Assembly (NCBI GenBank): GCA_007119835.1
Contig: SKOX01000118.1
Span: forward strand, 1-12,486
Direction of reading: 5' to 3'
From: Paracoccaceae bacterium
Lineage (GTDB): Bacteria > Pseudomonadota > Alphaproteobacteria > Rhodobacterales > Rhodobacteraceae
Length of the DNA: 12,486 nucleotides
This document shows positions 1 through 9,125 of this stretch, in pieces. The notes beneath the pieces are model-generated. The model was given only the letters and a program-made list of their open reading frames with translations. It ran no database searches and was not told the DNA's origin. Within the stretch, counting starts at the first letter, position 1, and every line of letters begins with the position of its first letter. A program made the translations under genes and the position numbers.

Positions 1-560
1 ACGCGGTCTCGCGCGGGACGGTCCGCGAGGCGCTCGCCCGGCTGGAGCGCGAGGGTATCGTGAAAACCAGACGCGGCAGCGGCACCTACGTCACGCACCG
101 CGAAGCAGCGCCGGCCGACCTCTTCGAGAGCGCGAGCCCGCTTGAGCTCATGGACGCCCGCTTCGCCCTGGAGCCGCATGTCTGCCGCCTCGCCGTTCTT
201 CAGGGACGGCTGCACCACTTCGACCGCCTCGAGGAGCTGCTGGAGCGGATGGAGGCGAGCGTCGATGCGCCGGGCGACTTCGCCGAGGCAGACACCGAAT
301 TCCACGCCCGCCTCGCCGAGACGACGGGCAACAGCCTGCTCATCTGGATCATCCGGCAGATCAGCCTCGTGCGCTCGCGCGAGGAGTGGACACGGATGAC
401 CCGGCTCACCCTCGCCCCCGCCATGATCGCCGAATACAATTCCCAGCACCGGGCGATCGTCGTCGCCCTGCGCGAGCGCCGCGCCGAGGACGCAGCGCAG
501 GGAATGAAGCAGCACCTCGAGGCCGCGCGCCTCTCTCTAACCCGCGCCGCGGCACCCTGA
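1..560 (+). CDS. GntR-family transcriptional regulator, FCD (FadR-like) subfamily, 5' truncated
   Basis: The frame is open from base 3 at the left edge, so the true start lies outside the window; the GTG at 60 is internal. The first ~30 visible residues are the end of a winged-helix GntR DNA-binding domain: VSRGTVREALARLEREG, then a wing of the form RRGSGTYV. The rest is an all-helical FCD effector domain. Its likely metal/ligand residues are visible: a D-x3-H in ADTEFHARL, a His in YNSQHRAI and a His in MKQHLEA. Such proteins are usually repressors of carboxylate or sugar-acid catabolism that release DNA when the metabolite binds. The target is probably to the left, outside the window. The downstream P450 gene converges on it, so shared control is not implied. 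Family assignment is firm; the ligand is unknown. Confidence 0.92.
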   Translation, partial: AVSRGTVREALARLEREGIVKTRRGSGTYVTHREAAPADLFESASPLELMDARFALEPHVCRLAVLQGRLHHFDRLEELLERMEASVDAPGDFAEADTEFHARLAETTGNSLLIWIIRQISLVRSREEWTRMTRLTLAPAMIAEYNSQHRAIVVALRERRAEDAAQGMKQHLEAARLSLTRAAAP

Positions 561-676
561 ACGCATTTCGGGCGCCCACAACCTTTCCATCGGATTAACC
601 GCCCCAGATTTCTCTGATGGATCAGCTTCTTGCTGCGTTGTCCAAGCGGAGACGCCGAGTGCGCTTCCCCACGTTT

Positions 677-2424
<1,748 letters not shown>

Positions 2425-2453
2425 CCCCGGCCTTCCGCTCTGTCGGAGGCTCT

Positions 2454-2474
2454 GCCTGCACCGGCAGGCCGGTG
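2454..2474. terminator. GC-rich hairpin between convergent thiC remnant and thiF
   Basis: Two overlapping alternative stems are visible: GCCTGC/GCAGGC (2454-2459 with 2464-2469) and CACCGG/CCGGTG (2459-2464 with 2469-2474). It lies just past the stop codons of two convergent genes, so a bidirectional terminator is plausible. No T-run follows on either strand, so intrinsic termination would be weak. Confidence 0.3.
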
Positions 2475-2478
2475 CGGG

Positions 2479-3453
2479 TCAGCCGTCGCCGAGGGCGACG
2501 AGGGCGATGTCGCCCTCCCAGACGCGCTCGAGCCTCCTCGCCGCCTGCCAGGATCGCAGGCCGCTGCGGCAGCAGAGGACGGCGCGCTGTCCCGGCGCGG
2601 GACGCGGGCCGTCCTCGCCTATCGTCGCGACCGTGAGGCGGAGCGCCGAGGGAGCCACCGGCCTCGGCGCCTCGTCCTCCCCGCGCAGGTCGACCACGAA
2701 GTCCTCCACCGCGATCTGGCTCGCCGCGAGAAACGGGAGCGCGGCGGCTGGCTCGGGTGCGCCGTCGAAACGGAAGGCCCCGAAGCGGAAGCCCGCCGCA
2801 TCGAAGGTGACGAGCTGGCCGAGGGGCGACGGCGCGAGGCCGAGGATGACGGCCAGCGCCATCTGCGCCTGCAGGCTGCCGAGGACGCCCACCACCGGCC
2901 CGAGCACGCCGGCGCTGGCGCAGGAGGCGGCCCGCTCCGGCAGGTCTGGGAAAACGGCGCGCAGCGACGGGGCGCCATCGCAGAAGCCACCGACATAACC
3001 CGACAGGGCGAGCACCGATGCGCTGATCAGCGGGACGCCGCGGGCGAAGCAGGCATCCGAAAGCGTGTAGCTCGCGGCGAAGCTGTCCGCGCAGTCGAGC
3101 GCGAGGGAGACCTCCTGCAGGAGCGAGTCGACGTTGGCAGGGTCGAGGCGCTCCACGACCGGGCGCGCGGCGACCTCGGGGTTGAGCTCGGCCAGCGCCG
3201 CGGCGGCGGCGTCGGCCTTGGGCCGGCCGAGCGTGCTTTCGCCGAAAAGCGTCTGACGGTGCAGATTGCCGCGCTCGACGGTGTCGGGATCGACGATGGT
3301 GATCCGCCCGATGCCGGCGCCGGCGAGGTAGTGGGCAACAGGCGCGCCGAGCCCGCCGGCGCCGACGAGGAGGACATGCGCGGCCGCCAGCCGCGCTTGG
3401 CCCGCCGCGCCGACCTCGGGCAGGACGGTCTGGCGCAGGTAGCGGTCGCTCAT
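2479..3453 (-). CDS. thiF: ThiF-type ThiS adenylyltransferase with C-terminal rhodanese-like domain
   Basis: 324 residues from the ATG at 3453, which overlaps the thiE stop as ATGA; an upstream in-frame ATG at 3471 lies inside thiE and is less likely. The N-terminal half is an E1-like/MoeB-ThiF fold: RQTVLPEVG, nucleotide loop GAGGLG (31-36), acidic DPD near 55, NLHRQTLFG, DCADSF near 120-125, and Cys178 before AGVLGPVVG. It should adenylate the ThiS C-terminal glycine for sulfur loading. The two CxxC zinc pairs of the classical family are absent: the first site reads GAPSLRAVFP, and no CxxC follows later. From about residue 250 a rhodanese-like segment begins (VVDLRG) and carries a CRSGLRS loop (295-301), a persulfide-carrying motif, so it may deliver sulfur as well. 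Last gene of the thi operon. Confidence 0.9.
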   Translation of the reverse strand: MSDRYLRQTVLPEVGAAGQARLAAAHVLLVGAGGLGAPVAHYLAGAGIGRITIVDPDTVERGNLHRQTLFGESTLGRPKADAAAAALAELNPEVAARPVVERLDPANVDSLLQEVSLALDCADSFAASYTLSDACFARGVPLISASVLALSGYVGGFCDGAPSLRAVFPDLPERAASCASAGVLGPVVGVLGSLQAQMALAVILGLAPSPLGQLVTFDAAGFRFGAFRFDGAPEPAAALPFLAASQIAVEDFVVDLRGEDEAPRPVAPSALRLTVATIGEDGPRPAPGQRAVLCCRSGLRSWQAARRLERVWEGDIALVALGDG

Positions 3454-4046
3454 CCCGCGGCCTCCAGCCATTGCCGTACCCGCGCCTCCGGGTCGGCGTT
3501 CAGGGTGATGTCAGTCACCGCGGCGACGACATCGGCCCCAGCCGCAAAGGCGCCGGCCGCGCGCTCCACCGTGAACCCGCCGATCGCGACCAGGGGCAGG
3601 TGGCCCGCGAGCCGGCGCCATTCGGCCAGCCGGCCGAGGCCCTGCTCGTGCCATTTCATCTTCTTGAGAATCGTCGGGTAGATGGGTCCGAGCGCCACGT
3701 AGTTCGGCAGGCAGGCAAGCGCGCGGTCGAGCTCGGCATGGTCGTGGGTGCTGATCCCGAGCCTCAGCCCGGCGCGGCGGATCGCGGGCAGGTCGGCGTC
3801 GTCGAGGTCCTCCTGGCCGAGATGCACGAAGTCGCAATCCTCCTCGATCGCGAGGCGCCAGTGATCGTTGACGACGAGCTGCGCCCCATGCCGGGCGCAC
3901 AGGTCTCGGGCGCGGCGGATCTCCGCGCGAAGCTGAGCCTCCGGGCGGTCCTTGGCCCGGAGCTGCACGAGCTTCACCCCGAGCGGCAGCGTGCGGGCAA
4001 GCCAGTCGGCATCTGGAAAGATCGGGTAGAACCGCGGAAGCGTCAT
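3450..4046 (-). CDS. thiE: Thiamine-phosphate synthase ThiE
   Basis: 198 residues, a TIM barrel that joins HMP-PP to thiazole phosphate to give thiamine monophosphate. Seen in order: QLRAKD (28-33) of the diphosphate site, [28 protein letters not shown], then the ALGPIYPT loop and [11 protein letters not shown] phosphate-binding end. The loop after GPIYPT reads ILKKMKW rather than the common T-rich form; my recollection is that alphaproteobacterial ThiE proteins often look like this. The ATG overlaps the thiG stop (ATGA) and its own stop overlaps thiF the same way, so translation is probably coupled. The length is somewhat short for the family but all landmarks are present. Confidence 0.93.
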   Translation of the reverse strand: MTLPRFYPIFPDADWLARTLPLGVKLVQLRAKDRPEAQLRAEIRRARDLCARHGAQLVVNDHWRLAIEEDCDFVHLGQEDLDDADLPAIRRAGLRLGISTHDHAELDRALACLPNYVALGPIYPTILKKMKWHEQGLGRLAEWRRLAGHLPLVAIGGFTVERAAGAFAAGADVVAAVTDITLNADPEARVRQWLEAAG

Positions 4047-4822
4047 TCGAGAAAGGCCCTCCCGATCAGCGGCGTCGAGGGCGCGGCCATGTCGCGCGGC
4101 TCCATGGGATCGGCCTCCCGCGCCCGCTGCCCCGCCTCCACCGCAAGCGCCATCGCCCGAGCCATTGCAACCGGATCACCTGCCTTCGCGACGGCGGTGT
4201 TGAGGAGGACCGCGTCGTAGCCCATCTCCATGGCGGCGGCGGCGTGCGACGGCAGGCCGATCCCCGCGTCGACGACGAGGGGCACGTCAGGGAATTGCGC
4301 CCTGAGTGCCCTGAGCCCGTGCGGGTTGGCGAGGCCGAGCCCCGAGCCGATGGGCGCGCCCCAGGGCATCAGCACCTCGCAGCCCGCGTGCAGGAGCCGC
4401 TCGGCGACGACGAGATCCTCGGTCGTGTAGGGGAAGACCCGGAAGCCCTCCTCCGTCAGGACCCGCGCCGCCTCGACGAGGCCGAAGACGTCGGGCTGGA
4501 GCGTGTCTGCGTGGCCGATGACCTCGAGCTTGATCCAGTCGGTGCCGAAGACCTCCCGCGCCATCTGAGCGGTCGTCACCGCTTCCTTGACGCCGTGGCA
4601 GCCGGCGGTGTTCGGCAGCACGCGCACGCCGAGCTCGCGGATCATGCCCCAGAAGGCCTCGCCCGTGCCGCTGCCGCCCGACTCGCGCCGGAGCGAGACC
4701 GTGGCGACGGCGGCGCCCGAGGCGCGGAAGGCCTCCGCGAGGACGGAGGGCGAGGGATACTGCGCCGTGCCAAGCATCAGCCGCGAGGGGAGGCTCACAC
4801 CGTAGAACCGCATGGGCGTCAT
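4043..4822 (-). CDS. thiG: Thiazole synthase ThiG
   Basis: 259 residues, cytosolic TIM-barrel enzyme that condenses deoxyxylulose-5-phosphate, dehydroglycine and ThiS-thiocarboxylate into thiazole phosphate. Diagnostic stretches: [37 protein letters not shown] with the Schiff-base lysine at about residue 98, [18 protein letters not shown] and the phosphate-binding [12 protein letters not shown] plus [13 protein letters not shown] 4822 overlaps the thiS stop as ATGA; an ATG three codons in (MRFYG) is also possible. It sits directly after its sulfur-carrier partner ThiS. Confidence 0.96.
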   Translation of the reverse strand: MTPMRFYGVSLPSRLMLGTAQYPSPSVLAEAFRASGAAVATVSLRRESGGSGTGEAFWGMIRELGVRVLPNTAGCHGVKEAVTTAQMAREVFGTDWIKLEVIGHADTLQPDVFGLVEAARVLTEEGFRVFPYTTEDLVVAERLLHAGCEVLMPWGAPIGSGLGLANPHGLRALRAQFPDVPLVVDAGIGLPSHAAAAMEMGYDAVLLNTAVAKAGDPVAMARAMALAVEAGQRAREADPMEPRDMAAPSTPLIGRAFLE

Positions 4823-5016
4823 CCCCCCTGCCGGGGGGCAAGGACCTCAACGCGGTCGCCCTCGCGAAGCGCCGTCGCCTGGCGGGCGGAGGCCGGCACG
4901 AAGCTCTCGTTCACCGCGGTCGCCACGACGGCGTCGCCGTAGCCGAGCTCGGTCAGGGCGGCCGCGAGCTCATGCGCCTGCACGTCGGTCGGCTCACCGT
5001 TCAGGAATATCCTCAT
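4819..5016 (-). CDS. thiS: Sulfur carrier protein ThiS
   Basis: 65 residues, ubiquitin-like fold, ending in the diagnostic Gly-Gly that is adenylated by ThiF and converted to a thiocarboxylate. The MRIFLNGEP start, [10 protein letters not shown] core and GDRVEVL strand before the tail are typical. Its ATG lies 23 nt inside the end of thiO and its stop overlaps the ATG of thiG, which fits the stoichiometric partnership with ThiG. Confidence 0.95.
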   Translation of the reverse strand: MRIFLNGEPTDVQAHELAAALTELGYGDAVVATAVNESFVPASARQATALREGDRVEVLAPRQGG

Positions 5017-6001
5017 CCATCAGCTCCGGTCGTTCGTCGTAGAGAAGCAGCGCCGCCACCATCCGCGCAAGCGCGGGCGCGAGCAGGAAGCCGTGGCGGT
5101 AGAGGCCGTTGACGTGGATGCGCCGGCCATGGCGGCGGATGCGGGGGAGGTTGTCGGGAAAGGCGGGCCGCGCGTCGACGCCGAGCTCGAGCACCTCCGC
5201 CTCGCCGAAGGCCGGATGGAGCGCGTAGGCCGCCGACAGCATCTCAAGCAGCGACCGGGCGGTGACGCGGCGCCGGTCGTCGGACTCGATCGCGGTGGCG
5301 CCGAGCATATAGACGCCGTCGCCCCGCGGCACGATATAGAGCGGGATGCGCGGGTGCAGGAGCCGCACCGGCCGAGACAGCGCCACGTCCGGGCAGCGCA
5401 GGACGATCATCTCGCCCTTCACCCCGCGCAGGTCCCGGAGCACGTCCCGTGCCGCGAGGCCGCGGCAGTCGACAGTCAGGCCCTCGCTTTCCGGCGCCGG
5501 GCCCTCGCGAAAGACGACGCCGTCCGCCTCGAGCCGGTGCCGGAGGGCGCCGAGCGCCTCCCGCGGCGCGAGATGCGCCTCGTCGCGAAACAAAAGGGCG
5601 CGACCGAAACGGCCGGCGAGGTCGGGCTCGAGGACACCGACGGCCTCCGAGGACAGGAACTCGTGCCGCTCGGTGCGCCGGGCGAACCGGTCGAGCTCGC
5701 GCAGGTCCCGCCCTAGTGCCACGACCAGCGACCCGTTCCGCACGACGCTGCCGCAGTGTTCGCGCCACCAGCCGGCCGCCTCCTGCCCGAGCCGCACGAC
5801 CGGTTCCTCCGCGCTCTCGCCTTCACACCATGGCGCAAGCATCCCGCCCGCCCACCAGGAGCAGGCGTGCGGCCCGGGCACCGGCGATGGATCCGAGACA
5901 GTCACCCGCACGCCGCGACGCGCGAGCTCGGCCGCGGCGCAGAGGCCAGCCACGCCCCCGCCGGCAATGGCGACCTCACCCAAGGCGCGGCCAGAATGCA
6001 T
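4994..6001 (-). CDS. thiO: Glycine oxidase ThiO (FAD-dependent)
   Basis: 335 residues from ATG 6001. This start puts the FAD dinucleotide-binding motif ([12 protein letters not shown], then AAAELARRG) about 9 residues from the N-terminus, as in the DAO family; the reading frame is open further upstream but that region is thiD. Other landmarks are SWWAGGMLAPWCE near residues 45-60 and the C-terminal NGLYRHGFLLAPALARMV, which closes the flavin site. It oxidises glycine to the imine that ThiG uses. It overlaps the end of thiD by about 26 nt and thiS by 23 nt. Presence of ThiO rather than ThiH implies aerobic thiazole synthesis. Confidence 0.94.
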   Translation of the reverse strand: MHSGRALGEVAIAGGGVAGLCAAAELARRGVRVTVSDPSPVPGPHACSWWAGGMLAPWCEGESAEEPVVRLGQEAAGWWREHCGSVVRNGSLVVALGRDLRELDRFARRTERHEFLSSEAVGVLEPDLAGRFGRALLFRDEAHLAPREALGALRHRLEADGVVFREGPAPESEGLTVDCRGLAARDVLRDLRGVKGEMIVLRCPDVALSRPVRLLHPRIPLYIVPRGDGVYMLGATAIESDDRRRVTARSLLEMLSAAYALHPAFGEAEVLELGVDARPAFPDNLPRIRRHGRRIHVNGLYRHGFLLAPALARMVAALLLYDERPELMDEDIPER

Positions 6002-6785
6002 GGAAATGGTGGACCGGCCCGTGCCCCGATCCCACGTCAAGATCGTCCGCCGCGCAGATCGCCTGCTGCAGCCATGCATGCGCCCTTCGCACGGCATCCG
6101 CGAGTTGCCGCCCCTTGGCGGGCTCCGCCGCCACGGCAGAGGAGAGCGAGCACCCCGTACCATGGGTGTTCCGCGTCTCGCGCCGCGGAGCCGCGAGCCG
6201 CGCCGGCTCCGCCTCGCCCGCGACGAGGAAGTCGGTGACCGTCGGGCCCGTCCCGTGCCCGCCCTTCATCAGGACCGCGCGGGCCCCGAGCCGCACCAGC
6301 TCGCGCGCCTGCGCCACCATCTGCTCCTCGCTCGCGGCCTGTGCGTCGCCGAGGATTCGCGCGGCCTCGGGAAGGTTCGGCGTGACGAGCGTCGCGAGCG
6401 GCAGCATCTCCCCGATCAGCGCCGCCGCCGCGTCTTCCCGCAAGAGCGCGTCGCCCGACTTCGCCACCACCACCGGGTCGAGCACGACGGGAAGGCTGCG
6501 CTCCCGCAATCGCGCCGCAACGGTGCGCGTCACTTCAGATGTGAAGAGCATGCCGACCTTCACGGCATGGACCTCGATGTCGTCGAGAACAGCGTCGATT
6601 TGGGCGGCGACGAGCTTGGCCGGGATCTCGCCGACCGCGGCGACCGAGCGCGTGTTCTGCGCCGTCACGGCCGTGATCGCGCTGGCGCCGTAGACGCCGA
6701 GCGCCGAGAACGTCTTGAGATCCGCCTGGATCCCCGCGCCGCCGCCGCTGTCCGATCCGGCGATCGTCAATGCAGTGGATGTCAC
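5976..6785 (-). CDS. thiD: Hydroxymethylpyrimidine/phosphomethylpyrimidine kinase ThiD
   Basis: 269 residues, ribokinase fold; phosphorylates HMP and HMP-P to HMP-PP. The start is GTG 6785: it places [16 protein letters not shown] at residue 5 as usual and has GGAGG 8 nt upstream. The longer open frame to 6971 merely runs through the riboswitch. Motifs: [43 protein letters not shown] (101-115), [15 protein letters not shown] and the anion-hole [10 protein letters not shown] (208-217) with Cys212. The tail [12 protein letters not shown] is a conserved family end. First gene after the TPP riboswitch. It could also salvage HMP, which matters because the local thiC is broken. Confidence 0.95.
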   Translation of the reverse strand: MTSTALTIAGSDSGGGAGIQADLKTFSALGVYGASAITAVTAQNTRSVAAVGEIPAKLVAAQIDAVLDDIEVHAVKVGMLFTSEVTRTVAARLRERSLPVVLDPVVVAKSGDALLREDAAAALIGEMLPLATLVTPNLPEAARILGDAQAASEEQMVAQARELVRLGARAVLMKGGHGTGPTVTDFLVAGEAEPARLAAPRRETRNTHGTGCSLSSAVAAEPAKGRQLADAVRRAHAWLQQAICAADDLDVGSGHGPVHHFHAFWPRLG

Positions 6786-6793
6786 GTCGAGCG

Positions 6794-6808
6794 CCTCCAC
6801 CAAGAGGG
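6794..6808 (-). promoter_or_regulatory. thiD ribosome binding site within a small anti-SD hairpin
   Basis: GGAGG (6798-6794) is spaced 8 nt from GTG 6785 and fixes the thiD start. Just upstream, CCTC (6807-6804) can pair with the GAGG of this site across a 6-nt loop. This could be the part of the riboswitch expression platform that hides the ribosome site when TPP is bound. The stem is only 4 bp, so the switching role is inference. Confidence 0.45.
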
Positions 6809-6840
6809 CCGCATGACGAGGACGATGCAGTGCTGCTGCT

Positions 6841-6927
6841 CCGTTCCCTACGCCGGCACGACCCGGATCAGGTTCGATGGGTCGGCGCGCCCCGCGCCTC
6901 TCAGCCCCTTTAGGGGCGCCCCAACGG
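6841..6927 (-). ncRNA. TPP riboswitch (THI element)
   Basis: Read on the minus strand, the element shows the conserved aptamer pieces in the right order: GGGGCGCC, GGGGCTGAGAGG, GAACCTGATCCGGGT and GCCGGCGTAGGGAA. The terminal P1 helix closes with CCGTT (6927-6923) pairing with AACGG (6845-6841). It lies 55 nt upstream of thiD, the first gene of the thiamine operon. Binding of thiamine pyrophosphate is expected to lower expression of thiD-thiO-thiS-thiG-thiE-thiF. No terminator with a U-run lies between the aptamer and thiD, so control of translation initiation is more likely than attenuation. Confidence 0.97.
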
Positions 6928-6935
6928 ATGAGTGA

Positions 6936-6964
6936 CACATAGCGACCCGAGGGAAGCGATTCAA
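6936..6964 (-). promoter_or_regulatory. Candidate promoter of the thiamine operon
   Basis: On the minus strand TTGAAT (6964-6959) is followed after exactly 17 bp by TATGTG (6941-6936). The predicted transcription start (about 6929) falls right before the first base of the riboswitch P1 stem at 6927, which is good positional support. The -10 hexamer is only a partial match. Confidence 0.42.
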
Positions 6965-7109
6965 CGGACATTGACCGCCGGGTGGCGCGACACCGGCGCC
7001 AGCGGCGGCAGGTCTGGCAGGACGATCTGCCTGCCGATGGCGATGCCGCGCACTCCCACTCAGCGTCTGCGAAGGGCGGCTATTCGCTCTTGTCATCAAT
7101 CCTGCCGCT

Positions 7110-7592
7110 TTGCAGCGAAAGGCCGGTGTCCGCCCGGCGCGCAGGCGGCCGAAGCTGGACGGGTTCACCGAGATCATCGACCGGTGGTTGTTGGAGGATC
7201 TCGCCCAGCGCGCCAAGCAGCGCCGCGAGCATCGCCGGCGCAGCCGGGAGATGTTCGTGCCGCTGCACCATCCGCCCGGCAATGCCCAGGCTGACTTTGG
7301 CGAGGCGGCCGTGGTGATCGGCGGCGTCGAGCAGACGGCGCATTTCTTCGCCTTCGACCTGCCGCAGAGCGACGCGTGCTTGTTCCAGCTGATCTCCCAG
7401 CGCTACGAGCGCGGCTCCACCCTGATCACCAGCAACCTGCCCTTCGACGAATGGACCGAGACCTTCGGCTCCGAACGCCTCACCGGCGCGCTGCTCGACC
7501 GGCTGACCCACCAAGTCACCATCCTCGAAATGAACGGCGACAGCTACCGCCTCGCCGAGAGCCGGGCACGAAAGACCACCGCAGACGCCTGA
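7110..7592 (+). pseudogene. Deleted IS21-family transposition genes: istA fragment fused in frame to istB C-terminus
   Basis: One open frame (first possible start TTG 7110, so not necessarily translated) joins three pieces. Piece one, RRPKLDGFTEIIDRW, is an N-proximal part of the IstA transposase. Piece two, REHRRRSREMFVPLHHPPG followed by QADFGEA and VEQTAHFFAFDLP, is the beginning of the IstA DDE catalytic domain, including the first Asp. Piece three, from about 7380 (LFQLISQRY, STLITSNLPFDEW, GALLDRLTH, ILEMNGDSYRL), is the C-terminal end of the IstB ATPase. The rest of IstA, including the other catalytic acids, and the IstB Walker motifs are absent. Junctions lie near 7221 and 7379. The product cannot transpose, yet both deletions keep the frame open. 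Confidence 0.88.
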
Positions 7593-7606
7593 TCCCGAAC
7601 AACCAG

Positions 7607-7674
7607 GTTGGCCCTTCAGGCCAACGCGCCTTGGCACACGCCAGCTATTCGGGGAGCGCGCGTGCCAAGGCGCG
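7607..7674 (+). repeat. Two abutting strong hairpins after the istB stop
   Basis: The first hairpin is GTTGGCC (7607-7613), loop CTTCA, GGCCAAC (7619-7625). The second has a 13-bp perfect arm, CGCGCCTTGGCAC (7625-7637), complementary to 7662-7674, and can extend inward by three more pairs after one mismatch. They lie 15-80 nt past the remnant's stop codon, so they may be the element's own terminator or structured 3' end. No T-run follows. Confidence 0.55.
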
Positions 7675-7759
7675 CGCCCTGTCCCAGCACCCGGTCCCGG
7701 TCTGCGAAGTGGCAGACTTTTGCGCCGCCCTGTGGCTGGCTTTTTCGCCGGCGTTGACA

Positions 7760-7955
7760 CTGGTGCTGCGAGCCGCTGGGAAGATCCGTCCTCGGGCGAC
7801 CAAGCCATGCGCGCGAGGTGTCCTGCGACAGTACCCTCACGGAGGGTACCACACCTTGAAGAGCGCACCGAGCCCCGACGAAGGCCTGCGTATGGAGAAC
7901 AGCAACTCCAAGAAAGAAAGGCCGATCCATACCCAGCTTCCCTTCTGTCCAGCGA
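7760..7955. other. Non-coding stretch with a 19-bp palindrome
   Basis: I recognise no gene between the IS remnant and the nagA stop codon. The one structured element is GTACCCTC-ACG-GAGGGTAC at 7831-7849: a perfect 8-bp inverted repeat with a 3-nt centre. Its dimensions resemble MerR-family operators, but no good -35/-10 pair flanks it on either strand and no regulator gene is adjacent. It could equally be a weak transcription-stop hairpin for the nag operon, although it lies 107 nt past nagA. Confidence 0.35.
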
Positions 7956-9125
7956 TCATCGAGCGGCGGTCGCTTCTTCTTCCAGCCGGCCCCCGCGCCA
8001 GACGCGGACGCAACGAAAGGCCTCGTCGAGCAGAACGAGGTCCGCTCGGGCCCCGGCCGAGAGGACGCCACGCCCGCGCTCGATGCCGAGCAGAGCCGCC
8101 GGATTGCGCGTCGCCAGGCGCAGTGCCGCCTCGACTGGCAGATCGCACCTGTCGTGGAGAAGGCCGATACAGGCGGGCAGCGTGCAATCCGCGCCCGCGA
8201 GTGTACCGTCTGCCAGCGCAAGGCGGCCGTCGCGGCGCAGGACCTCCCGCCCGCCGAGACCGAACCGGTCGCGCGTGGTGCCCGCGACGGCCATGGCATC
8301 GGTCACCAGGAAGACCGTGTCGGATGCCGCGCGCTTGGCTGCGAAGGCGATCCTGAGCACCTCCGGCCGCACGTGAACGCCGTCCGCGATAATCCCTGCC
8401 GCCACTGCACCGGAGTCGAGGGCCGCGCCGACGAGACCCGGCTCGCGATGTCCCAGCGGGCTCATCGCATTGAAGAGATGGGTGACGGCACGCGCGCCGG
8501 CATTGAAGGCGTCGCGCGCATCCGCGAAGCCGCAATCGGTGTGGCCGAGGCTCACGATGATGCCGGCCTGTGCCAGCGCTTCGATCTGTCGGAGCCCGAC
8601 GGCCTCGGGCGCGAGCGTCACGAGCAATGCGGGAAGATCGCGCGCCGCCGCGACCAGCAGGGAGAGATCGGCATCTTCCATCGGCCGGATCAGGGAGGGA
8701 TCGTGCGCGCCCTTGCGCCGCTGGTCGAGATGCGGCCCCTCGAGATGCAGGCCGAGAAAGCCCTCCACCCCGGCCTCCGCCGCCTCTCGCCCCGCCGCGA
8801 GCACTGCGCGCGTGATCTCCGGCCGGTCGGTGATCAGGGTCGGCATCACGCCGGTGGAGCCGAGCGCCGAATGCGCGCGGCAGATCCGCCGGATCCCGTC
8901 GACGCTCGGCATCTCTCCGAGCATGATCCCGCCGCCACCGTTCACCTGAAGGTCGAGGAGGCCCGGCGCGACTATGCCGCCGGGAAGGTCGACGCGCTCA
9001 CCCTCCGGCGCCGAGGCCTCCGGCACCAGCGCCACGACCCGCTCGTTCTCGACGACGAGGGCCTTGCCCTCGTGCAGTCGCGCGCCGTCGAAGATCGCGG
9101 CGCCGCTCAGAACCCTTCGCGTCAC
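7956..9125 (-). CDS. nagA: N-acetylglucosamine-6-phosphate deacetylase NagA
   Basis: 389 residues from GTG 9125, which overlaps the preceding stop as GTGA. The open frame continues far upstream, but only as a shadow of the deaminase gene. Amidohydrolase-fold enzyme that removes acetate from GlcNAc-6-phosphate. Visible: PGLLDLQVNGGGG (the one-metal form without an HxH pair), GLHLEGPHL with metal-ligand Glu129, SLGHTDC with His195, THLFNAMSPLGHR with His216, IIADGVHV, and LVTDAM with catalytic Asp276. The C-terminus has NPAALLG and GARADLVLLD. Last gene of the amino-sugar operon; its product is the substrate of the deaminase encoded just before it. Confidence 0.95.
   Translation of the reverse strand: MTRRVLSGAAIFDGARLHEGKALVVENERVVALVPEASAPEGERVDLPGGIVAPGLLDLQVNGGGGIMLGEMPSVDGIRRICRAHSALGSTGVMPTLITDRPEITRAVLAAGREAAEAGVEGFLGLHLEGPHLDQRRKGAHDPSLIRPMEDADLSLLVAAARDLPALLVTLAPEAVGLRQIEALAQAGIIVSLGHTDCGFADARDAFNAGARAVTHLFNAMSPLGHREPGLVGAALDSGAVAAGIIADGVHVRPEVLRIAFAAKRAASDTVFLVTDAMAVAGTTRDRFGLGGREVLRRDGRLALADGTLAGADCTLPACIGLLHDRCDLPVEAALRLATRNPAALLGIERGRGVLSAGARADLVLLDEAFRCVRVWRGGRLEEEATAAR

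Larger units (their letters stand above)
7110..7759 (+). mobile_element. IS21-family insertion sequence remnant
   Basis: It comprises the fused istA/istB remnant plus the following non-coding tail. The tail ends with a stretch (about 7718-7759, finishing CGGCGTTGACA) that resembles IS21 right ends, which terminate in CA. I could not find a matching left end beginning TG before 7110, nor a target-site duplication, so the left border is unknown and the right border is approximate. The remnant lies between the thiamine operon leader and the 3' end of the nag operon. Confidence 0.6.

Noticed and set aside
561..676. Intrinsic terminator between the convergent GntR and P450 genes
   Set aside because: A short T-run exists near 674-678 but I could not find a stable GC stem directly before it on either strand.
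5346..6935. 529-codon plus-strand open frame through thiO and thiD
   Set aside because: Antisense to two well-identified thiamine genes and the riboswitch; low-complexity, basic composition.
6786..6971. Longer N-terminus for ThiD starting at 6971
   Set aside because: The extension would translate the TPP riboswitch; the GTG at 6785 has a proper ribosome site and gives the normal family start.
6965..7109. Possible left end of the IS21 element upstream of 7110
   Set aside because: No sequence matching the right end in inverted orientation and no target duplication could be found by eye.
7080..7868. 262-codon minus-strand frame over the IS21 remnant
   Set aside because: It is the complement of the istA/istB-like frame, whose plus-strand translation matches transposition proteins; this one matches nothing I know.
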